Source: Symbiodinium natans (lineage: Eukaryota; Sar; Dinophyceae; Suessiales; Symbiodiniaceae). From it: DNA of 64,000 bases. The notes under the pieces are model-generated. The model searched no databases. It was not told where the DNA came from and saw only the letters and a list, made by a program, of their open reading frames with translations. Shown piece by piece: positions 1 through 11,934 of the stretch (positions are counted from its first letter, which is position 1; each line of letters begins with the position of its first letter). The position numbers and the translations under genes were made by a program. The DNA lies in the NCBI GenBank assembly GCA_905221605.1, contig CAJNDS010002616.1, positions 205,336 through 269,335 on the forward strand, written 5' to 3'.

Positions 1-440
1 CAACCTAGACCCTAAACAGGCAGGTTGGTACACAATCTCCCTTTTTGGTTCAGGTTCCCTTAAGGGTGCCCTTGCACAGCCTGGACTTGCTTCCAGTGCA
101 CTTGCCGCAAAAAAAGGCTTAGGGCCTCTGGCTAAACCCCTAAACCCCTAAACCCCTAAACCCCTAAACCCCTAAACCCCTAAACCCCTAAACCCCTAAA
201 CCCCCAAACCCCCAAACCCCTAAACCCCTAAACCCCCAAACCCCTAAACCACTAAACCCCTAAACCCCTAAACCCCTAAACCCCAAACCCTAAACCCTTC
301 CCCCTAACAAAAGCCATGCTTTTCCCACCCTCTTCTCCCTCTCCGCTCTCGTTTTTTTTCTCTCGCACCTCGGCCATCAGCAGCAGAAGGAAGCTCCTCT
401 TGCAGAGCCAGGCGCGTATGCCTGTCAGCTCAGCACTGCA

Positions 441-608
441 TACCCAGACCCCTGGGAGGGTTTAGGGTTTAGGGTTTAGGCGGTTTAGGGTTTAGGGTTT
501 AGGGTTTAGGTTTTAGGGTTTAGGTCGTACCCTCTACTACTATTGGGTCATGCTTAGGAACCCTCAAGGGGGGAATCCACTTTTTGGATTCTCCCTGGGG
601 TCTAGGTA
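441..608. mobile_element. Inverted-repeat element family C, copy 1 (contains a telomere-like tract)
   Basis: Ends tacccagacccctgggagg and its near complement tctccctggggtctaggta; TA at both tips. The core taccctctactactattggg matches copy 2, but 460-526 is TTTAGGG repeat where copy 2 has about 20 bp of unique sequence. Confidence 0.8.
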
Positions 609-1680
609 CAAACGTGGAACGAGCCGCGAAACATTTCGGCTTCCCACCCTGAAACCGTTCTCCCTATAACCTCCGCAAGCGCATGGGGGCTTCTCAAGCT
701 CAACTTCAAGAACTCTAGGGTTTAGGGTTTAGAGCTTAAGGTTTAAGGGAATTAAGGGTCCATCCTTGGGGCCCCAGGAAACCTTAGCCACAGCTCAATC
801 ACTCTTCAAGAGTAGGGGCCTTCATAAACTAGAACAGGGTTTTGGGGGGGGGGGGGTCATTATGGTAAAAACTATACAGGGACCAGAACTAAATCCTAAA
901 CCCCTAAACCCTCTGGGAGCAGATCTTCCGGAACCCACGAAACTGAGGCCCCCCGCCCGTGACGGGCAGCACGTAGGAGGCGTAGCAGTAAGGAGCCTGT
1001 GGGGTTTAGGGTTTGGGGTTTGGGGTTTGGGGTTTAGGGTTTAGGGTTGAGAGTGAAAAACGTCCCTAACTTCTTTTGAGGGTTCTGAAGTATGGTCCCT
1101 TGGGTTGTATGGGGTATGTAAGGGGTACCCTTTTAAGGGACGTAGCCTGCCCTAAGCCTTAAAAACCGATGAGGGTTTAGGGCCCTGAAGCCTGTGCATG
1201 TGGAGTTGTCCTTACAATTCTGCTTTCTCATGTGAGATACAACGATGTGAAGAGCACCTATTGCAGGTCATTTTATTTTTCGTGACCGGGAATGACTTGA
1301 GCTCCTCATTGAGCGAAGCCGAAAGCCCCCCTTCTCGTTCAGCCAGCCGCTCAAAGGAAAGATCAAGGCCTTGAAAAGCAAGACCAGGCATGTGAAGGAG
1401 ACGACGAAGAGGACCTGCTGTCAGCAGTCCTATGAAGGATTAGGTGTTGGCCCCCCCTGAGAAAATGGAGCCTCTACACCTCAAACAAAACACAAACCCT
1501 AAATTGTTTAAGGCCCCTGTAAACCCTAAACTTCTTCAGGCCTGGAACTCCCTCAAACCCTAAACCCTCAAAACCCTAGACGCCGCCTCAAGCCCTCAAA
1601 CCCTCAACCTCGCAAGTTGCCATGCCTGGGTGGTATTTGTTATTTTCCCTGGTTTGGGGGCTTCTGCGTTTCGGCCAAAG

Positions 1681-4600
1681 CATGCGGAGTTCCGGCTGGC
1701 CTTGAGCTAGAACAACTCAAGATGAACAGCATCATTCGGAAGCAAGTTTTTTAGTCATAACCGTGACCCCGTGTGGCGTTTAGGGTTTAGGGTTTAAGTT
1801 TAGGCCACGACACGACAGTGCCTAGGTGCATGAAACCGCGCAGATCGAAAAACTTGCCAGCTGCGAAGACACACTATCGCAATGTGATGCACCCGTCCCC
1901 ACGCCCCAACCCTAAACCCCAGAAAAAAAATCTGAACCCTAAACCCAAAAGCCTAACCCTGAACCCTGAACCTAAACCTGAAGCCCTTTTCTTCTCGATT
2001 AATGTGGGAGTCTGCGGGTCTTTCTTTGGCGAATTCGCCTCCCACCCGGCGTCTGGAATAGTGGAGCGGGCAATGCATGCTCTAGTCTGCAGGGTTTAGG
2101 GTTTATGGTGTTTATAGGGGTTTGTAGGGGTGTATAGGGTTTATAGGGATTGTAGGGTTGATAGGGTTTAGGTGCTTCTGGGGTCTGGGCCTTCAACCCT
2201 AAACCCTCAACCCTAAGCTCTATCTCCTTAGACACCAAGCTGTCTAAACCCCAAACCCGAAACCGCAAGCCCTGAACCCTACAGAGACATTGGGCCCGAT
2301 CAAAGCTGGAAGTATTAGCTTCCCTCTCAAAGGGTTCAGGGTTCTCAGGGTTCTCAGGGTTTAGGGGTTTGGGGTTTAGGGGTTTAGGGGTTTAGGGGTT
2401 TAGGGGTTTGGGGTTTAGGGGTTGAGGGGTTTAGGGGTTTGGGGTTTTAGGGGTTTAGGGGTTTAGGGCTTTGGGGTTTAGGGTTTAGGGGTTTGGGGTT
2501 AGGGGTTTGGGGTCTAGGGGTTTAGGGTTTAGGGGTTTGGGTTTAAGGGGTTTGGGGTTTGGGGTTTAGGGTTTCGGGCTTTAGGGTTGCGATCCAAACA
2601 TGTCCTCAAGGTCCTACCAAAGCAATGGGAGTCCCTCTCCAGCTAGGCCCAGGAACAAAAAGGGCACCCCCCCCAACCCTAAAAACGGAAATAAGGGCCT
2701 ACTCTGGGTCACCCAAAACCCAAAACCCAAAACCCAAAACCCAAAACCCAAAACCCAAAACCCAAAACCCAAAACCCAAAACCCAAAAACCCTAAACCCC
2801 AATCCAAAAAACCCAAAACCCAAAACCCAAAACCCAAAACCCAAAACCCAAAACCCTAAACCCTAAACCCTAAACCCTACCTAAGCCATGGGAGAGTCCA
2901 GCTCCGGTCATTCGCAGCTCGGGAGGAGTCAAAATGTTGGCTTTGCCAACTTGACGCTTTCGCTCTCTGCGCAGGGTTTAGGGTTTAGGGTTTAGGGTTT
3001 TTAGGGTTTTTAGGGTTTTTAGGGTTTAGGGTTTCAGGGTTTAGGGTTTAGGGTTTCAGGGTTTAGAGTTCAGGGTTTATAGGGTTTAGGGTTTCAGGGT
3101 TTAGAGTTTCAGGGTTTAGGGTTTCGGGTTCAGGGTTCAGGGTTTAGGGTGTTAGGGTTTGTGGGGGATTTCGGGTTTGGGGTTTAGGGCTCAGGGTTTT
3201 GGGGGATGTCGGGTTTAGGGTTGAGGGTGATGTCGGGCTTTAGGGGCTAGGCTTCTAGAGCCTTTTGGGGTTTCAGGGCTTGAGGGTTTTAGACCTCGCG
3301 TTCTAGAGGGTGAGATTTCCATGTCGCAGTAGCGTTGCCTAAAGCGTCCTGCAGCCCCCTTCGCCTCAAAGCAGGAGCGAGCTTTTGCGGATCGGATCGC
3401 GGGGAGGGGACGGGGTTTGTGCTTAGAGGGCTTTGGGTTTGTTGTTAATAAACCCGAAACCCGAACCCCGCAACCCTAAACCCGAAACCCTAAACCCTAA
3501 CCCTAAACCCAATCTTTAAACCCGTGTTATCCCCTAAAGGGCTCAGGCTCACCCGAAACCCTGAACTGAAACCTTATCCTCCGCGTACATGAGGGGGATA
3601 GACAGAGCCTCTTGAGGACTGCTAGTCCCTAAGCACAATTATAAACTCTACGAGCCATTACTTTGGGTAGGACGCCTGCTAATTTCTTGGATTATGTGAA
3701 GCTCCGTATAGATAAGACTTAGGAAATGCAACCCTAAACCTCAAGCCACTACCTTAAACCCTGAAGCCCCTAATCCCCAATTAAACTCACCACACTGAAC
3801 ATTACACACATACACACAGATTTCACACTCACTATACAACTACACGGTTTAGGGTTTAGGGTTTAGGGTTTAGGGTTTAGGGTTTAGGGTTTAGGGGTTG
3901 ATTCCGGCAGGGTTCATACGGCTTGGCTCAAGCAGCCACGTGCCTGGGCCGCCCCTCCGCCCCCTCCCGATGTTCCATGTGGCGCTGGAAGTCTTGGACT
4001 GTCCAGTGGCACACTGAGGACGGTTTACGGCGGGGACTCCACCGAAGGGGTTGAGGGTTTACAGGGTTTAGGGCTTCGGAGTAAGGGTTCAGGGGTTTCG
4101 TAGAGGGTTTAGGGTATAGGGTTCACGGTGTAGGGTTCAGAGTTTCGGGTTTATGGTCAGGGGCCTTGGGTGTTAAGGGTTCATCGGCCGATGTCGTGGG
4201 GCCTCAGTCCGGTGACCTTGACACGGCATCTGTGCGTAGCTTTGTCTCTCTTTTGCCGGGGCCCAAGGGCGCAGGATCTTTTTGGAGAACGCCTCTCTCT
4301 GACTTATGGGTTAAGGTTGAAGTTGAGGCGTATTGTTTCAGAGTTCAGCCAGCTACTATTTGCTTAAGAACCGCCCCCCCCCCACCGCCAAAAAAATAAA
4401 AATAAAAATAAAAAATGAATAATCCCTATATTACCCTTTATAAGAAAGAATACTTTTATTTTTTAGGGGGTTCAATACAAAAAGATAATCCCTACATTGC
4501 CTTTTGGGAAGAACATAGCGTTTTGGATTTTTTGGGGGGTTCTTAAGCAATTGGTAGCTAGGGCTTAGGCTTGTTCATTCATTGGGATGCCGGCAGCAAC

Positions 4601-7600
4601 ATGAGCCTTCGCCCGAGCTTTGGCCATGGCCCAAGAGGGAATGGGTTTAGGGTTTAGGGTTTAGGGTTTAGGGTTTGGGGTTTGGGGTTTAGGGTTCGGG
4701 TTTAGGGTTAGTGTTCAGGGTTCCAGGGTTCCAGGGTTCCAGGGGTCAGGGTTTAGGGTTTAGGGTTGAGGGTTTAGGGTTTACGAATGTAGGGTTTAGG
4801 GTTTAGGGTTTAGGGTTTAGGGTTTAGGGTTTAGGGTGCCCCTTAAGCCCCAGAAGCCCTCAAGGCCAGCACAGGCTTTTGTCCGGCCTTCGCCAGGCCG
4901 TCACTCCTGGAAGGGGAAAAGGAGGGACCCTTCATCTTCTTCCCCTACATATAAGCCCTATATACACTTGATTTAACCCCCCTATATACCTAAGTAGCCC
5001 CCCCCCCCCCCTAAATCAACCCCAACTAACCCCTAAGGTACCTTATCACAATCCTCCTTTAGCCCCTTGACAGTCAAGACAAGTCTCGGGTCTAGCACTT
5101 GAACCAAATCGGACCCATGCGCCCATGCTCAGGGTTTAGTGGGGTTTATCGGGTTTAGGGTTGAAGGCTTGGGTTTAGGGTTGGGGGTTTAGGGTTTAGG
5201 GTTTAGGGTTTAGGGTTTAGGGTTTAAGGTTTAGGGGCCCTTCTGTTCACAGGAGCCCCCTTGCTGTAAAGATATCTCTCTTTTGTGGTCTCTGGCAAGC
5301 TAGCTTCAGACAACTAGAAATTTGCACAAGAGACGCCCACCCAAAGCGATGTGGCACAATAGGACACCTTGTGGGTTTTGAAGTTCTGTGTATGAAAGGT
5401 GGGGGCAGGCTGAAAGATCACTCCGACTCCCACATGGATTTCAAGGCCAACAAGTACTTTCGGATCGTGCGCTCATGCAACGTCCGCGACGCTACATATC
5501 TCGAAATGGTACTCACACGCCCCACGAAGTCTTCATCTAACTGGGTTGCGTATGACACCGGGTTTATGGTTGCCTGCCGATTCAACTTGTTGACGCGGAA
5601 AGCATATAACACCTCGCCAGCCAAGTGAAATTTAGGTTGGATCTTCCACGTGCAGAGATCCGTGTCAAAGGCAAACTGTGCGCAGGCTTCGTACTTTTGC
5701 AAAGCACCGCCCAGGAACTTGATAGCAGCGTCCCTCTGCCTCTTCGTAAGCCACAGCCCAGCATTGAAAAGCAGCTTCATAAACGCATTGGTAAAATTTA
5801 GGGTTTCGGGGTTCACTGTTGGGGTCTAGGGCTTAGGTTTTTCTTTGAGGTTTAGGGGTTACTCTAAACCCGAAACCCTAAACCCGAACCCTAAACCCTA
5901 AACCCTAATTTCGGGGCTTAGGGTTAGGGACTCACAGCTTCAGTCGGGAGGCCTCGACATTATTTGCAAGGGCTCTTCTGGCGAAACCTCTTCAGACGAC
6001 TTCTTGTTCACAAGGCCCTAAACCCACCCAAGCCATACCACACCCTGCACCCTACATCCTACAACCCATACACCCTGCTCCCTATCACGAATCCGAAGCC
6101 TATAGACCCTTAAAGGCCTGAACCCCGCAACGATCGGCGCAGGCCCTTGAAAGCCCCGAACCCTCAACCCTAAACCCTAAACCCCAAACCCTAAAACCCT
6201 AAACCCTAAACCTCAAACTCCAAACCCCAAACCCTAAACCCCTAAACCGAAAGCCCTCAACTGCGACAGCGAGTTTCCGGCCTCCTCTGTGCCAGGCTTG
6301 AGATCGCTCTCAACCTCAGTAGCCAGGGCCCGGAGTTTTGGGGGTTTAGGGTTTAGGGTTTAGGGTTTCGGGTTTAGGGTTTAGGGTTCAGGGTCTAGGG
6401 TCTACGTAGGGTCTAGGCTTTAGGGTTTAGGGTTTAGGGTATAGGGTTTAGGTTATAGGGTATAGGGTTTAGGGTACTCCAGCAACCATATTGTGATAAG
6501 GGTATCCTTTTTCGGCTTCGAGTGACTTGCAAAGGGAACCTAGAACCACCAAATAGGGAAAAGGGTACCACCGGGCTGCCAGGAGTTTAGGGTTTTCGGG
6601 TTTCGGGCTTAGGGTGTAAGGTTTAGGGCCAAGGACCCTCAGAAGAATATGGGACAGGTAAGGGGAGGAGACGGCGGGGGGATGGGCGAATCTGGGTTAG
6701 GTTAGACCTCAGGAAGGGTCGTACCTGTCTCACAAACCGTGGGGACCGCCAAAACTCTTCTAGGGGATGACCAAGCGTTTGTAGCCAAGAAACATCGGGT
6801 TTAGTGGGTTTCGGGTTTTAGGGGTTTAGGGGTTTAGGGGTTTAGGGGTTTAGGGGTTTAGTGGTTTAGGGGTTTAGGGGTATAGGGTTTTTGCACGTTT
6901 CAGGGCTTTGGTCGGCAACATGCCCCCCAGCCCAAAGACCCAGCTTGAAGCTCTCTGAAACGCGCCCTGAAGCCCAACTCCTTCACGTCTTCCCAGGGAA
7001 GCCTAAACCAACAACCATGCCAAAAGCCGGATGTCTAAAAAACAAAGACTTTTCAACATGGCGTCCCTGTTTCAAAGGCCCCTCAACCCGAAGCCTTAAA
7101 GCCAGTGAGGTCTAAAAAGAGCAACCCCAAAATGTGGCGAGCTACGACTGCACTGCTCCCTCCCCCCCGCCGCCTGCCCTCCCCCCTCCCCACCCCTAAA
7201 ACCCTAAACCCTAACCGCAAACCCCAAAACCCTAAACCCTAAACACCCCAAGCACTTCAAAGTCAAGCTTCCAGTTGGTCCAAGCACTGGTACGCGCCGG
7301 AGTAGCAGAGGAACGGCCGCAGGACCTCACTGGGCATCGGTGGGCTTCATGCGGGATGTTTAGGGTTTAGGGTTTAGAGTTGAGGGTTTGGGGCTTAAGG
7401 GTTTAGACTCCTCTACTCCTACTCCTCCTCCTCCTCCTCCTCCTCCTCCTCCTCTGCATATCGCGTTATCTATGCACCACGCCCCTCTCCAACAACAACA
7501 AACTCGACCCTAAACCCTCAACCCTAAACCCTCAATCCTAAACCCTAAACCCTCAACCCCCTAAACTCCGAATCAGACAGGGGCTTCCTTTCGGAGCGGT

Positions 7601-9237
7601 TTTCGGGCTGATCCTACGAGAAATTGGGGGGGAAGGACCTACATCTCCTTCATGGCACAGGGCTTCGGGCTTTGGGCTGAGGGCTTAAGGCTGAAGGCTT
7701 AAGGGTTCAGGGTTTAGGGTTTAGGGTTTAGGGTTTAGGGTTTAGGGTTCAGGGTTTAGGGGTAGGGGTTATACTTCTAGGGAGCAAATTCCGAGCCCTT
7801 GCCCGGGAGCCATGGTGAACTGTGGCTACTCTGGTGTCGTGAGTGTGCCTTGCTGGCGAACCCTACTAACAACTGCCTTCACCTACATTCACCCAGAAAC
7901 TCTTCATAAGGAATCTTCCTTAAAGTGCATACAAATCCGAAACTGGCTTGAGAAATATGATGCAGTCCTTACTGGAGTCTGTGGGCAATGGGGGAAGCAC
8001 GGGGAACTTAGCACGCTGTGTAAACAGGCAGCCTGATAGCAACAACCTTGTGTTAGGAGTCCCTAAACCCTAAACCCTAAACCCTAAACCCTAAACCCTA
8101 AACCCTAAACCCTAAACCCTAAACCCTAAACCCGAAACCCTAAACCCTAAACCCTAAACCCTAAACCCTAAAGGGCCACTTCGTTGCGCGTGTGTCTCAT
8201 GAGATTTTCCATGGACGGCTTCCAAACCCCTCAGCCCTAGGCCCTAAACCTTTTCCTCATCCGGCACCAGCAGACCCTCAATGGCCATCAGCTGCAAAAA
8301 AGAAGTCCGTGTCCGAGAATTTTCGACAACAGCACAACGCCCGAAACCACTGAAGCCTCGAAACCCTAAAACCCCAATGTAGCATTTCGGGTTTAAGGGT
8401 TTAAAAAAAGGCCAGTTTCGGGTTCGGGGTAGAGAGAAAGCCTGCAAGCCTACCAGCCGCATAGCCCGAAGACCGAATCCCGAAAGCCCTGAAACGCTAA
8501 GAGCTACAAACTTTCAAAAAAACACTCGACCCAAGAGTAAGCTAGGAATGAAAAGGGTACCCTTTTTGGTCTAACCGGGGGGTGATAAGGAGAAAGAACA
8601 GGAATGCAGGCCTACTTCGGGTCCATAAGCTCTCGAAATTTGGGATGCTCCCCCTTTATACTAACAGTCCTTAATACGGATCATAAGGGGTACTATAAAT
8701 CCCTGTTGAGGACTGTTAGAAAAAGGCGAACATGACCCAAAGTCCACCCCCAAACCCGAAACCCGAAACCCGAAACCCCAGAGTCCACCCCCAAACCCGA
8801 AACCCTAAACCCGAAACCCCAAACCCTAAACCCTAAACACGAAACCCTAAAACCTAAACCCTCGAAATCTTCTAAACTGCCCTTAAAGAAAACTTTTCGG
8901 AGCACTCACCTCGTGGATGTGCTTCAGCAGGGGCTCCGTGACCTGAGTCTTTGGGTGGGTTTAGGGTTTAGGGTTTAGGGTTCAGGGTTCAGGGTTCAGG
9001 GTTTAGGGTTTAGGGTTTAGGGTTTAGGGTTTAGGGTGTAGGGTGTAGGGTGTAGTTGGAAGATGCTTTCATGGCTTGGGGTTTACGTGTTTGGGCTTTC
9101 GGGGGGGGTTTGTCGAGCTTCGGGTTGAGGATACCTGCAGGTTCCTGAGGCTTCTTGGCAGGAGTCAGGGCACCGCTACCTTGCGACGCTCAATATCAGT
9201 GACGTCGGTGTCGCTGGAGCACATGGGAGCCGCGAGG
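1681..9237 (+). CDS. Gene 1, 5' part: scattered candidate small exons, product unknown
   Basis: Candidate exons with AG| acceptors and GT or GC donors: 1681-1745 (CGVPAGLELEQLKMNSIIRK), 2918-2975 (LGRSQNVGFANLTLSLSAQ), 4007-4049 (GTLRTVYGGDSTEG), 5074-5133 (SRQVSGLALEPNRTHAPMLR), 5944-6014 (starts SGGLDIICKGSSGETS; GC donor leading into CCCTAAA), 6296-6343 (LEIALNLSSQGPEFW), 6764-6798 (DDQAFVAKKHR), 7897-8027 (43 codons, includes WLEKYDAVLTGVCGQWGKHG), 8271-8338 (starts QTLNGHQLQKRSPCPRIF), 8928-8958 (QGLRDLSLWV) and 9130-9237 (includes VPEASWQESGHRYLATLNIS). A further long open stretch lies at 4166-4360, and weaker candidates at about 385-440, 608-715 and 2309-2335. Phases are not linked across this part and whether all belong to one gene is unknown. 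I recognise no family. Confidence 0.4.
4352..4558. mobile_element. Inverted-repeat element family B, copy 1
   Basis: gctactatttgcttaagaac at the left, ggttcttaagcaattggtagc at the right; longest copy, with an internal partial repeat. It directly follows the long open stretch ending near 4360. Confidence 0.8.
5418..5816 (-). CDS. Fragment of a conserved dinoflagellate-type protein of unknown function
   Basis: A 132-codon minus-strand frame; the first dozen codons derive from flanking repeat, so real sequence begins near the NAFMKLL segment. It contains a PKFHL motif followed about 30 residues on by NPVSYATQLDEDFVGRVSTI and then RT...R...KYLLALKSMW. From memory, a PKFH...NP..Y..QxDEDFVGR arrangement near the C-terminus recurs in predicted dinoflagellate proteins, often in repeat-rich regions; this is recollection, not a search result. 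It lies opposite to the surrounding + strand exons and between telomere-like tracts, so it may be a mobile or retro-copied piece in an intron. It lacks an obvious N-terminal part. Confidence 0.5.
   Translation of the reverse strand: MNPETLNFTNAFMKLLFNAGLWLTKRQRDAAIKFLGGALQKYEACAQFAFDTDLCTWKIQPKFHLAGEVLYAFRVNKLNRQATINPVSYATQLDEDFVGRVSTISRYVASRTLHERTIRKYLLALKSMWESE
6479..6591. mobile_element. Inverted-repeat element family F, copy 2
   Basis: ccagcaaccatattgtgata at the left and gtaccaccgggctgcc at the right; same inner order as the 36.3-kb copy. Confidence 0.65.
8640..8740. mobile_element. Inverted-repeat element family A, copy 1
   Basis: ttgggatgctccccctttat at the left and gcgaacatgacccaa at the right, with actaacagtccttaat and its complement inside. 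Eight copies of this family are present. Confidence 0.75.
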
Positions 9238-9259
9238 GTTTCTTGCTTATTGTTTAGGG

Positions 9260-9361
9260 TTGGGCTGTTCCCCCTTATGCTAGCAGTCCTTAGTAGGGAT
9301 CAGAGCAGGGGGAACCTATCATCCCAACTAAGGACTGTTAGGATAAGTTGGAACTTTCCAA
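9260..9361. mobile_element. Inverted-repeat element family A, copy 2
   Basis: ttgggctgttcccccttatg at the left; right arm diverged (gttggaactttccaa). Confidence 0.65.
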
Positions 9362-9374
9362 GTCTAGGGTCTAG

Positions 9375-9853
9375 AGGAAAGCACACTACAGCAAGCTAAG
9401 CAAGAAGCGCGCGGACGACCAACTCGGGTCTTCAAAGCTTGGAGTTCGTCAAGCACACTGGATCCTAAGCTTGGCCCGACCTGGGACCCTCTTTACCTAC
9501 AGTTTTATAGGTTATACCGTTATACCTACTTCCAGGGTAGTTCCTACTAATCTTTAGGTAAAGAGGGTCTCAGGTAACCCCCACACTAAAACCTGAAACC
9601 CTCGAAAACAACTTGGCCGATGCTTTCAAAGAAGAAGCATGCCCATGGCAGAGCTCGACTTGTTAGAGCCCGAAACCGCCCATACCCTCACGCCCTCAAC
9701 ACCTAAACTGCCTCCAGGGTTAAGGGTTTAGGTTTAGGGTTTAGGGTCTAGGGTTTAGCCCTAAACCCCCGAAAGCTCGAAGCCGCCTAAACCTCAGACC
9801 CCCCAAAACCACTTCTCAGGGCCCGCGCGCGTGGAGGAAGATGGCTCAAGTCC

Positions 9854-9905
<52 letters not shown>

Positions 9906-11897
9906 GAGAGACCGAGACACAGAGAGAGAGAGCTGCGGATTTGGGCTCATAAGCCCCCATACGCTTAATCCGTAGAACCCTAAAACAAAACCAACAAAAA
10001 CGAACGCCCTAAACCCCTAAAACCCTCCACACAGAGCAAACGAGAACCCTAAAACCCTAAAAGCCTAAAACGCTAAAACCCTAAAACCCTAAAAGCCGAA
10101 CACGCTGAAACCCTAAAACCCTAAAAGCCCAAAACCCTAACAGCCTAAAACCCTAAAACCTCAGCTCAGAACCCGACCGCAGTACACAAATAGCGGCCTG
10201 TGCATCTGGAATGGGTCTTCTGGGCAAATGAGACTGCTAGGGTTTAGGGTTTAGGGTGTAGGGTTCAATGTTTAGGGTTTAGGCTTTAACTATATTGGAG
10301 GCACCCCTAACCCCCAAGACCCGCTAACCCCCTCAACCCCCAAACTGTTCACCGCAAAGGGCCCCCAAACGCTGCAAACCCAAGCTCCTATATGAACGCC
10401 CTAAAACCCCCACACCCTAAACCCTAAACCGGCCCTTTCTGTTTCCTACTGAAAATCGCAACAGGTACAGTAGAACCAACGACCTGGCGTTTAGGGTTTA
10501 TAGGGCTTAGTGTTTGGGACTTCGGATTTGGGGCTTGGGGTTGACAGAGGGTTGAGGGGCAGGCCTAGGACGTCGGTGCTCTAGAACTGAAAACTCCTCA
10601 GCCCAATCCTCTTCAAACCAACAAGACGCGACAATGAAAAACATCCCAGGTCCTACCGTATACGAGGAGCTATGTTCGCCTGTATTGGGGTAAGCTTAGA
10701 CCCTGAACCCCCAAACCCAAAACCTGAACTAAAGCCCAACCCCCCAAACCCCAAACCATAAACCATGAACCCCAAAACCCTAAAACCCTCTGAACCCCTA
10801 ACGCCCTAAAACTCTAAACCCCAAAATCAAAGCCCTGAAGCCCGAAAGGCCCTAACCCCAAAACCTTGATGGGTCCTTGGCATTCGCCACATACAGCGAG
10901 CAGGCCTGCCAAGGCATCTTCGGCTTATGGGGTTTGCGACCTAGGATTTCAAGAATTAGGGTCGGGTTTAGGGTTTAGGGCCTTTTCAACCCAACAGCTG
11001 TAAACAGAGAAAAGTCGGGGTTGCTTTGGGGTTGAGGGCTTGTTTGAATGTGGGAGCCCTAAAGCCTGCAGCCGAAACCCTGCGACTATCTATGGCTTGT
11101 GCCTCCGAGGACACTGTCGCGGTGAACTGCTCCTGGGGCAAGGACACGCTAAGTTTTTCGAGGGCTGCCAGCCCTAAAGCCTAAACCCCTTCAACCCTAA
11201 ACCCAAAACCCTCCCTAAACCCTAAAGGCCCCCCCAAGCCCCCTAAACCCTAAACCCTAAACCCTACACCCTAAACCCCAAACTCCTTAAACCCTAAACC
11301 CTAACTAAACCCTGAACCCTGAACCCTGAACCCTGAACCCTGAACCCTGAACCCTGAACCCTGAACCCTAAACCCTAAACCCTAAACCCTAAACCCTCCC
11401 TAAACCCTAAAGGCCCCCCCAAGCCCCCTAAACCCTAAACCCTAAACCCTAAACCCTAAACCCTAAACCCTACACCCTACACCCTAAACCTCAAACCCCA
11501 AACTCCTTAAACCCTAAACCCTAACTAAACCCTGAACCCTGAACCCTGAACCCTGAACCCTGAACCCTAAACCCTAAACCCTAAACCCTAAACCCCGGAA
11601 GGTGCTCCGGGAAGTTCAAGCCCAAGGTGGTCAGCGAGCAGTAGAGCGACTCTGGGCCGAGCCTCGCTGAGGGGGTTTAGGGTTTAGGGTTTAGGGTTTG
11701 GGGTTTAGGGTTTGGGGTTTAGGGATTATCTCATTTGCGTTGGAACCTTCTTTTTTTCTCCGGGGGAGGGGGGGGGGGGTAAGGGCTTAGGGTTTAGGGT
11801 TTATGAAATGGTATAGGGTGGGTCCCAATAAACGTTTTGAGCGAAACGTTTTGACCGAAAACGTTGTTCTTAGATGTTAGGTTTTAGGGGTCGGCGT

Positions 11898-11934
<37 letters not shown>

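Noticed and set aside
2559-2866. Reading frames rich in NPKP or GFRVWGLG repeats (also 17244-17768, 26432-26668, 41575-41946, 46414-46605 and others)
   Set aside because: They are translations of CCCTAAA/TTTAGGG-type or TTTGGGGG repeats.
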